From an uncultured Gammaproteobacteria bacterium (GTDB lineage Bacteria; Pseudomonadota; Gammaproteobacteria; Pseudomonadales; Pseudohongiellaceae): a DNA stretch of 64,000 bases. The notes under the pieces are model-generated. The model did no database searches. It worked only from the letters and a program-made list of their open reading frames with translations, and was not told the origin of the DNA. The DNA lies in assembly GCA_913060975.1 (NCBI GenBank), contig CAJXVC010000003.1, positions 186,001 through 250,000 on the forward strand, written 5' to 3'. Below are positions 52,353-59,099 of the stretch, one piece after another. How positions within the stretch are numbered: the stretch's first letter is position 1; the number at the start of each line of letters is the position of its first letter. The translations under genes were made by a program, and so were the position numbers.

Positions 52353-52664
52353 CTAGACTTGCATGTTCATGACTTCCTGATACGCAGACAGTAATTTGTT
52401 GCGTACTTCGGTCATCGCTTCGAATGACACGGATGCTTTTTGAGCGGCGACCATGACTTCAGGTAGATCAACGCCGCTGGCTCCTTGTTCGAAAGCCACC
52501 TTCATTGCTGATGCTTCCTTCTGCAAATCATTCACCTGGTTGATGGACTCATTGAGAAGCTTGGAAAAGTCTGGTCGCTCAGCAGCGCCTTGCTCGGGAA
52601 TCACATTGTTCTGTGACAGCACCCGCATTTGATTAAGGACTTGATCGATACTCATGTTGTTCAT
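52353..52664 (-). CDS. fliE: Flagellar hook-basal body protein FliE
   Basis: 103 residues. FSKLLNESINQVNDLQKEAS and VDLPEVMVAAQKASVSFEAM, then VRNKLLSAYQEVMNMQV, are family signatures. FliE joins the MS-ring to the proximal rod and is exported first. It starts 10 bases after the fleR stop, so fleSR and fliEFHIJ may share a transcript. Confidence 0.97.
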   Translation of the reverse strand: MNNMSIDQVLNQMRVLSQNNVIPEQGAAERPDFSKLLNESINQVNDLQKEASAMKVAFEQGASGVDLPEVMVAAQKASVSFEAMTEVRNKLLSAYQEVMNMQV

Positions 52665-52674
52665 TGGTTAATCC

Positions 52675-54027
52675 TCAGGATGCTTGCGCTTCAGGTTGTA
52701 GGCAGGGAATGGATAACCCTTCCTTGCGAAATTGCGCCAGTTTGTAGCGAAGTGTGCGTGGGCTGATGCCGAGTGTTTCTGCAGCGGCTTTGCGACTGCG
52801 ATGATTGGCCACGGCATCAATAATCAGTTCTTTTTCCCGGGTCTTCAGGTCTGATTCCAGAGCCTGAGAGGCTTTCGGTTGCAAGGTAGTGACTTCAGGT
52901 TGATAAACCTGCGTCGGGTTTTCAAAGATGATGTCAGTGCCAGTAATGATCTGGCCGGATTTGAGAATCAAAGCTCGCTGAATGACGTTTTCAAGTTCGC
53001 GTACATTGCCTGCCCAGTTGTGTTGCAACAGCGCCTGACGAGCGGCGTCGTTGAGCTGATTGGCAACACCTGGCTGATACGCTTCGATAAAACGTTTGGC
53101 CAGCGGCAAAATGTCATCACGACGCTCTCGTAACGGCGACAGATGCAGAGGAAATACATTCAGGCGGTAGAACAAATCTTCGCGGAAACGGCCAGCAGCG
53201 ACTTCTTCTTTGAGATTACGGTTGCTGGTGGCAATGATGCGCACATCTAACGGGATCGTCTTGCTACTGCCCAGGCGCTCAACTTCACGTTCCTGAAGTA
53301 CACGCAATAACTTGGCCTGCAGACCGATATCAATCTCAGAGATTTCATCCAGTAACAGCGTGCCACCGTTCGCTTGCTCGAACTTGCCGGCGCGGGCAGT
53401 ATAGGCACCAGTAAAGGCGCCTTTTTCGTAACCAAATAGCATGGATTCCAGCATTGGCTCCGGAATCGCCGCGCAGTTGATGGCATGAAAGGGCTGATTG
53501 GCGCGTGCTGAATTTTCATGAATAAAACGTGAGAAAACTTCCTTGCCGGTTCCGGATTCGCCGCTGATCATGACGGTAGCATCGGTAGCGGCAACGCGGC
53601 GGCCAAGCTCAGCCAGTTTCTTGCTACGCTCATCTTCGACCATCATGGCAGTGCTGGGAGCGGGTTCCAGCGCAAGACGATCTACCATCTCGATAAGCAC
53701 TTCGGCTTCAAATGGTTTGACGATGTAGTCAGCAGCGCCCATGTGAATGGCTTCTACCGCATTACTGATCTTGCCGTAGGCAGTGATCAGAACGAATGGA
53801 ATCTCTGGATAGCGACGTTTCACGTCACGTAATAACTCATCACCATTTTTACCAGGCATCTGGACATCGCTCACGATTAGTTGCACATCGACTGACGCCA
53901 GCGTAGTCATTGCGCTATCGGCATCGGCGGCTTCCGCGACGTCGTAACCTGCCAGCCTGAGTGTCTCGCTCAGTGCATCACGCAGATCCGGATCATCTTC
54001 TACTACCAGGATGTTTTTCTTGCTCAT
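52675..54027 (-). CDS. fleR: Sigma-54 response regulator FleR (FlrC type)
   Basis: About 450 residues from ATG 54027 (AGGA 8 bases upstream). The receiver domain has Asp54 (IVSDVQMPGK) and a VKPFE switch Lys. The central AAA+ domain has Walker A GESGTGKE (156-163) and the sigma-54 contact motif GAFTGA (203-208). A Fis-type HTH closes the protein (RSRKAAAETLGISPRTLRYKL). It is the cognate regulator of FleS and activates mid-stage flagellar genes. It starts 10 bases after the fleS stop. Confidence 0.95.
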   Translation of the reverse strand: MSKKNILVVEDDPDLRDALSETLRLAGYDVAEAADADSAMTTLASVDVQLIVSDVQMPGKNGDELLRDVKRRYPEIPFVLITAYGKISNAVEAIHMGAADYIVKPFEAEVLIEMVDRLALEPAPSTAMMVEDERSKKLAELGRRVAATDATVMISGESGTGKEVFSRFIHENSARANQPFHAINCAAIPEPMLESMLFGYEKGAFTGAYTARAGKFEQANGGTLLLDEISEIDIGLQAKLLRVLQEREVERLGSSKTIPLDVRIIATSNRNLKEEVAAGRFREDLFYRLNVFPLHLSPLRERRDDILPLAKRFIEAYQPGVANQLNDAARQALLQHNWAGNVRELENVIQRALILKSGQIITGTDIIFENPTQVYQPEVTTLQPKASQALESDLKTREKELIIDAVANHRSRKAAAETLGISPRTLRYKLAQFRKEGLSIPCLQPEAQAS

Positions 54028-54037
54028 GATCTGTTTC

Positions 54038-55297
54038 CTAATTCGCAAAATGGTTAGATGAAATTTGATTAATGGCTTGCTTGCCTTTCTGCAAGTCGCT
54101 GGCCCACATGCCGGCTTCGCCAGTTAGTGAGTCAGATTCACGTGGGAACGTGAGGGTAAAAGTGGTTCCGTGACCGCGGTAACTCTCCACAGAAATGGTG
54201 CCCCGATGTGCCTTGACTGCCGATTGCACGACGGCCAATCCAAGTCCAGTACCGCCTTCGCGCGAAGAGAAGAAGGGGTCAAAAATTTGTTCTTTCAATT
54301 CGTCAGCAATGCCCTGACCGTTGTCCGCGACATGGATCAAGTAGTCGTCACCGATTTGTTCCAGCGCGATGTCAATGCGGGGTGCGCTTTCAGAGGCTTG
54401 TAAGGAGTTGTCGATGAGATTCAAAATAGCGTTGAACAAGGCTACTTTGTTGCCAATGATGTTGCATTCACGGGACGGCAGAGTCAGTTGCAATTCGCCG
54501 TGTGCATTGCGGATTTGCAGAATACTGGCATCACGCACTTCCTTGAGTATTTCATTCAGTGAAACTTGCTGGTTCGCTTCGATGTCGCCACGAATATAAG
54601 ACAGCATGCCATCGACCAGTTTTTCAATCTGGCGCAAGCGGCTGTGCACATTGCCAACAATGCCGGAGGCTTTTTCAGGCGAGCGTCCGGCAATCGATGA
54701 CAGATGTGATAAATAAAGAATGGCAGAACTCAAGGGGGTTCTGACTTGATGCGCCAGACGCGCTGCCATTTCGCCCAATGCTGACAAGCGCTTGTCGCGA
54801 TTAATCAGATTGTTCAGGCGATAGTTTTCCGATATGTCGGTTAGCAAAATGATGGCTGCGCCGTCTTCGCCGAAACTGTTGCGACTGATTGAGACGCGCT
54901 TGCCGTTTTTCAGTGAGACTTCACCATAAGAGGCAGAGTCGGGTTTGGCCGCCGTGCGAAGCGCCAGACGCCAATTTGTATCAACGTAGTCGTCACCAAG
55001 CAATGCGGTCGCGACGGGGTTGGCTTCTTGAATGTGATCATTGGCATCAAGTACGAGAACACCACCGGGCAGTGCGTCCATAAGAGCGGACAACTTGGCG
55101 GCGAGTTCTTCCTTGGCTGTCAGTTCTTTTATGCGTGCTGAATTACTTGCAGCCAACTCGCGTTGCAAGCCTGCTACACGCGTTTCAAGTACGCGGAAAT
55201 TTGAACCCAGATCTGCAGACACCTGATTGAAAATATCAAAGGCTTGCTCGAGTTGAGTGCGGGCCATTTCAGGTTGTTCGACAGTAGTTGCTTTCAT
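54038..55297 (-). CDS. fleS: Sensor histidine kinase FleS (FlrB type)
   Basis: About 419 residues from ATG 55297. No membrane segment; this is a soluble kinase. A coiled N-terminus is followed by a PAS domain (about 70-158), the HisKA box with His183 (AARLAHQVRTPLSS) and a HATPase with NLIDNSLQAS, DNGQGI and GTGLGLAV. It phosphorylates FleR. It is preceded by a full-match sigma-54 promoter. Confidence 0.95.
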   Translation of the reverse strand: MKATTVEQPEMARTQLEQAFDIFNQVSADLGSNFRVLETRVAGLQRELAASNSARIKELTAKEELAAKLSALMDALPGGVLVLDANDHIQEANPVATALLGDDYVDTNWRLALRTAAKPDSASYGEVSLKNGKRVSISRNSFGEDGAAIILLTDISENYRLNNLINRDKRLSALGEMAARLAHQVRTPLSSAILYLSHLSSIAGRSPEKASGIVGNVHSRLRQIEKLVDGMLSYIRGDIEANQQVSLNEILKEVRDASILQIRNAHGELQLTLPSRECNIIGNKVALFNAILNLIDNSLQASESAPRIDIALEQIGDDYLIHVADNGQGIADELKEQIFDPFFSSREGGTGLGLAVVQSAVKAHRGTISVESYRGHGTTFTLTFPRESDSLTGEAGMWASDLQKGKQAINQISSNHFAN

Positions 55298-55335
55298 GAT
55301 CAAAGCTGCCAGATAGTTAACGTTACTAAAGAATT

Positions 55336-55351
55336 AGCAATCTTTGTGCCA
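55336..55351 (-). promoter_or_regulatory. Sigma-54 promoter for fleS-fleR
   Basis: Minus-strand TGGCACAAAGATTGCT is an exact consensus match with 10 bases between GG and GC. Expected start is near 55325, about 28 bases before fleS. It puts fleSR under FleQ control as in Pseudomonas. Confidence 0.8.
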
Positions 55352-55586
55352 ATAAAAATAACTATATAAAACAGTAGGATAGGGGGTGATGGTCAATAAA
55401 CTGTGTGGCGGAAATCAGACGCCGTCGAAATTCTTACACCTGCTTTTGTCAGGAAAATCATGTGCAGCACCAGCTCGACGCTGGGATCGCTTGCAAGACA
55501 AGCGTCACAGAAAAGTGAGAGGGCATGAATTGCAGATTGGATAGAGTGCGCCGCGAGGCTAAAAGGTTGGCTATCTAACGCCAGAT

Positions 55587-56990
55587 TCAGAGCGCGCCGC
55601 CAGGTGCATCGTCGCCTGGCTGTTTGATTTCCAGCTTGCGGATTTTTTCGATCAAGGTGGTACGTTGTAGCGACAGAATCTTGGCAGCTTGGGAGACCAC
55701 CCAGTCAGATTTTTCCAGCGCCTGACAGATTAGTTGTCGCTCAATGCCAGACAGATGGTTCTTCAAGTTGATGCTGTCTTGGGAATCCAGAGGGGAGCCA
55801 GCATTGTTCGCTGTCTCTGAGTTGTTCATGAGCATTGCCCGATCGTCATCGCTCTCACCGCTGCCACGGTAGCGTTGCGGCAGTTTGCTACGGGTGATGG
55901 TCTCGCCTGGATACAGAATTGCCAGCCGTTCCACCAGATTTTCCAATTCGCGAACATTGCCTGGAAGCGGATGCTTGACCAGTGCGTTAATAGCCGATTC
56001 GTCAAAGCTGATCGGACTACGCTTGTCCAATTCCATACGGTAGGCAAATTCCTTGATCAGAACGGGTATATCATCGGGTCGATTGCGTAGTGCCGGTAGC
56101 TCGATGGGGAAGACATTGAGGCGATAGAATAAATCCATGCGGAATTTGCCTTCACCAATACGCTTTTCCAGATCCTGATGCGTCGCTGCAATCAAGCGCA
56201 CGTCACTTGTGAGGGTCTTGTTGCCGCCTACACGTTCGAAAGTGCGTTCCTGGATGACACGAAGTAGTTTGACCTGCATCGGCATTGGCATGTCGCCAAT
56301 TTCGTCCAGGAACAGGGTGCCACCTTCGGCAAGTTCGAAGCGTCCGGCGCGACTATTGATAGCGCCGGTGAATGAGCCTTTCTCATGGCCGAATAGTTCA
56401 GACTCCAAAAGATCCGGAGGGATCGCGCCACAATTGACAGCAACAAAGGGCTTGTCGGTACGTAAAGACAAATTATGGATTGAGCGAGCTACGACTTCTT
56501 TACCAGTTCCGGACTCTCCGGACAGCAAGACATTGGCGTCGGTCATGGCGACATGGCGGATCAGGCCCTCGATAGCCTTGATTTGCGGGCTTTGGCCAGT
56601 TAGTGAAACGGAAGAGCCGGAGCGACGCGAATTTTTATTTTCCTGCTCGGCTTGATGGATGCGCCCCAGAATATCGCGATACTGAACAGGATAACTGACT
56701 GTGCCGGCGATACGCTTGTTCAGGCGAGCTTTGTCGATCTCGACATCGGCATTGAGCAAATAGATGGTGAGCGACGGCGCATCATTGTTGATTTGCGCAA
56801 TCACCGCTGCTTCCTGATCGCGGTCGGCCAGATCCACCAGAGCAATCAGGTGCCGCGCTTGTCCCAGGCTGGAATGCACTGAATCTACATCTGTCACCAG
56901 AGTGACAGGATGGTCAATGAACTCAAGGATAGTAGTTGTCTTGCTGGCTTTTTCAGAATCGTCTGTTACCAGCAGCACCGCACTTGCCAT
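55587..56990 (-). CDS. fleQ: Flagellar master sigma-54 activator FleQ (FlrA type)
   Basis: 467 residues. The N-terminal FleQ domain (about 1-115) has no phospho-Asp signature. The AAA+ domain has Walker A GESGTGKE (158-165), the loop reads GSFTGA (205-210) instead of GAFTGA, and Arg169 is kept after Walker A. The LFRS c-di-GMP motif known ahead of the AAA+ domain in Pseudomonas FleQ is not seen; that stretch reads SVSLTG (127-132). A Fis-like HTH is at the end (VSQAAKILSLQRTTLIEKIR). It heads the flagellar cascade. It lies 26 bases after cheZ on the same strand. A 289-base gap follows on its 3' side, including a 6-bp hairpin (55488-55504) and the fleS promoter. Confidence 0.95.
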   Translation of the reverse strand: MASAVLLVTDDSEKASKTTTILEFIDHPVTLVTDVDSVHSSLGQARHLIALVDLADRDQEAAVIAQINNDAPSLTIYLLNADVEIDKARLNKRIAGTVSYPVQYRDILGRIHQAEQENKNSRRSGSSVSLTGQSPQIKAIEGLIRHVAMTDANVLLSGESGTGKEVVARSIHNLSLRTDKPFVAVNCGAIPPDLLESELFGHEKGSFTGAINSRAGRFELAEGGTLFLDEIGDMPMPMQVKLLRVIQERTFERVGGNKTLTSDVRLIAATHQDLEKRIGEGKFRMDLFYRLNVFPIELPALRNRPDDIPVLIKEFAYRMELDKRSPISFDESAINALVKHPLPGNVRELENLVERLAILYPGETITRSKLPQRYRGSGESDDDRAMLMNNSETANNAGSPLDSQDSINLKNHLSGIERQLICQALEKSDWVVSQAAKILSLQRTTLIEKIRKLEIKQPGDDAPGGAL

Positions 56991-57016
56991 AGTTTTTCCG
57001 TTATTCTTAAGGCTAT

Positions 57017-57805
57017 TTAAAAGCCAAGACTGGACAGTAGATCGTCTACTTGGTCCTGGTTCAAGTGTTCGGGTTCGCTCAATCCCTTGAACTGACCAAT
57101 GTTAGTCTTCAGGTTTTCACTGTCCTCACTGCCGACATCGGATACTTCTTTGTTGGAAAACTGTGCCAGTTTGCTAAGCAAGTTGGCATATTGAGTTAGA
57201 GAAATCAGTGAGCTTTCTACTTCCTTGATGATATTCAGAGACTTGGTCAGTGACTGGCTGGCAATGTCCTGGAAATTCTGTGCGACGACAATATCGCTGA
57301 TATCACTATTGATCGTGTGAATCTGCTTCACACTATTTTCACTCAGGGTAACCAGCTGACGCATCAGTTTGCTCGTAGTCTCGTCGACCTGATTTTCGGA
57401 CAAGTGCGATTCGATCAAATTGACTTGCGCCTGGGAATTTTCCAAAGTGCGCTGTGTTTGCATTTTGGCGCGTTCGCTTATGTCCAGCGTTTTTTGTGCG
57501 GCCTCATCGGTAAGTGAGATGACATAATTGAGATCGACGCGCGTACGATCGTTTAGCAGTTGGTTTTCACTTGAAGGAATGCTCAGATCCGACACCGCGT
57601 TGTGCAAGCCACGTGTCAGTTTGCCAATAATACTGTAGAAATTGCGACTATTGAGATCATTCAATTCATTAATACTTTTCAGCGCGTTCTCGATGTCATT
57701 GCTCTCGAGATCAGCCAGTAGTTGGTCTGTCTTCTCTTTAAAACCGTCGAGTTTGATGCTTTCCATTATCTGATGAATGGCTCTTGTGTTGTCGTCAGTA
57801 TTCAA
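57017..57805 (-). CDS. cheZ: CheY-P phosphatase CheZ
   Basis: 262 residues, long helical hairpin. DLNYVISLTDEAAQKTLDIS is the core motif and the active Asp-xxx-Gln pair is at D180 and Q184 (NFQDIASQ). The C-terminal CheY-binding helix is DQVDDLLSSLGF. CheZ removes phosphate from CheY-P and ends the tumble/reversal signal. It is 48 bases after cheY and 26 before fleQ. Confidence 0.95.
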   Translation of the reverse strand: MNTDDNTRAIHQIMESIKLDGFKEKTDQLLADLESNDIENALKSINELNDLNSRNFYSIIGKLTRGLHNAVSDLSIPSSENQLLNDRTRVDLNYVISLTDEAAQKTLDISERAKMQTQRTLENSQAQVNLIESHLSENQVDETTSKLMRQLVTLSENSVKQIHTINSDISDIVVAQNFQDIASQSLTKSLNIIKEVESSLISLTQYANLLSKLAQFSNKEVSDVGSEDSENLKTNIGQFKGLSEPEHLNQDQVDDLLSSLGF

Positions 57806-57853
57806 GGTTCTGTCCTCTGTTTTTATTCAATTCAATAGGCTCGCATTACCCGG

Positions 57854-58234
57854 TTAGGGAAAGATTCGCGAGATCTTTGCAGACAGAATTTCTGCATTGA
57901 ATGGCTTGACCACGTAGTCGTTGACACCCGCCTGGGCAGCTTCGACGATTTTTTCTTTCTTGGATTCGGCAGTCACCAATAGTACTGGCGTCTTGCCAAT
58001 CCGCGCATCGGCGCGAATTTTTTTCAGCAGATCGATGCCTTCCATTTGTGGCATGTTCCAGTCGCTGATAACGAAGTCATAAGTACTCTTCTGTAACAAG
58101 TCCCATGCGGTCGTCCCGTCATCGGCCATGTCGACGTTCTTATAGCCAAGGTCATTGAGGATTTGCTTTTCGATCTTGCGCATACTCTCGTGATCGTCGA
58201 CCACGAGAATTTTCATGTCTAGTGATGCTGGCAT
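57854..58234 (-). CDS. cheY: Chemotaxis response regulator CheY
   Basis: 126 residues, a single receiver domain. The acidic pair D13-D14, phospho-acceptor D58 (ISDWNMPQMEG), T88 and K110 line up with D12/D13, D57, T87, K109 of E. coli CheY. The start ATG 58234 has GGAG 6 bases upstream. It pairs with CheZ in the same operon. CheY-P binds the FliM N-terminus. Confidence 0.97.
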   Translation of the reverse strand: MPASLDMKILVVDDHESMRKIEKQILNDLGYKNVDMADDGTTAWDLLQKSTYDFVISDWNMPQMEGIDLLKKIRADARIGKTPVLLVTAESKKEKIVEAAQAGVNDYVVKPFNAEILSAKISRIFP

Positions 58235-58285
58235 TGTGCTCTCCGGCGGTATTCTGAATTCTCTTTCGAGGATTGCAAGGCTAAA

Positions 58286-58301
58286 AGCAATAACTGAGCC
58301 A
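58286..58301 (-). promoter_or_regulatory. Sigma-54 promoter for cheY-cheZ-fleQ
   Basis: Minus-strand TGGCTCAGTTATTGCT has one mismatch to TGGCAC-N5-TTGCW and correct GG-N10-GC spacing. Expected start is near 58275, about 40 bases before cheY. If transcription continues through cheZ it would reach fleQ. Confidence 0.6.
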
Positions 58302-58343
58302 ATTCTTACAAGTCACTATTTACAGGGCTTCACGGCACCTTTT

Positions 58344-58362
58344 GTTTTTTTGTCAAAAAAAC
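58344..58362. repeat. 19-base A/T-tract palindrome in the cheY-cheY2 gap
   Basis: GTTTTTTTG-T-CAAAAAAAC is a perfect dyad between the divergent cheY and cheY2 promoters. The 460-base gap also holds TTGAC-ACG-GTCAA (58398-58410 region) and short GTCAC repeats. It may be a protein-binding site. Function unknown. Confidence 0.5.
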
Positions 58363-58552
58363 GACAGCGATCGGAACTCAGGTTATGTCCATAATTTGAC
58401 ACGGTCAAGATAATTGACAGGGAATAATTGCTACGTGTCACTGTCACGTCGTCTGCTCGTCGTAAGCATTGCAGCTATTCCTTGGTAGTGCTGGCAGCGG
58501 GTCAGAAACTCGTTGTGGGTTGTAGCCCTATTAGAACGAGGGGAAATAGTAC

Positions 58553-58579
58553 TAAAGGAAAAATCGCAGTAATCCGTAA
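58553..58579 (+). promoter_or_regulatory. Candidate sigma-28 promoter for cheY2-cheA-cheW-mcp
   Basis: TAAAGGAA, 11-base spacer, ATCCGTAA. The -35 keeps TAAAG and the -10 is identical to that of motC. It lies about 115 bases before cheY2. Confidence 0.45.
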
Positions 58580-58694
58580 TCACCCTCAGGCTATTAGCAG
58601 GTCCCCGGTTCAGTCTCGTGTGGCAGCAGGAATCGACCATCTTGTTTCGGGATTCGCCTAGAAAATCAATCAGGAAATTAATGGAGCCAGAACG

Positions 58695-59057
58695 ATGTCT
58701 GAAGTCTTGATAGTAGATGACTCGCACTCTATTCGAGAACTGCTTTCCAGCGTACTGCAGCGTGCAGGACACAGCGTGACTAGTGCTGACAATGGTAAAG
58801 CGGGTCTGCAAGTTGCCCAATCATCGATTTACGATTTGGTAATCACTGATATCAATATGCCGGAAATGGATGGCCTGGAGTTGCTGGGCAAATTGCGCTC
58901 ACTCCCCGAATACAGTTTCAAACCCATTTTGATCCTTACTACTGAGTTCTCACAGGAAATGAAAGCCAAAGGCAAAAGCGCCGGAGCAACTGGTTGGCTG
59001 GTCAAACCTTTTGATCCTGAGAAGTTGATTGGCGTGGTATCGAGAATCCTGAACTAA
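58695..59057 (+). CDS. Second CheY-type response regulator
   Basis: 120 residues, a single receiver: D8-D9 acidic pair, phospho-acceptor D52 (ITDINMPEMDG), T82-T83 and K104 (WLVKPFDPEK). The TTEFSQEMKAKGKSAGATGW stretch belongs to the CheY branch found directly upstream of cheA in large che operons. It is transcribed away from cheY-cheZ. Likely substrates are the CheA 42 bases downstream; it may act as the main motor regulator or as a phosphate sink. Confidence 0.92.
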   Translation: MSEVLIVDDSHSIRELLSSVLQRAGHSVTSADNGKAGLQVAQSSIYDLVITDINMPEMDGLELLGKLRSLPEYSFKPILILTTEFSQEMKAKGKSAGATGWLVKPFDPEKLIGVVSRILN

Positions 59058-59099
59058 AGCAAGTACAAGCACGAACTGAGAGTGAGAGGCTAATTGACA

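Noticed and set aside
55488-55504. CGCTTG-CAAGA-CAAGCG hairpin after fleQ as a terminator
   Set aside because: Only 6 bp and no T tract on the minus strand. Noted but not called as a terminator.
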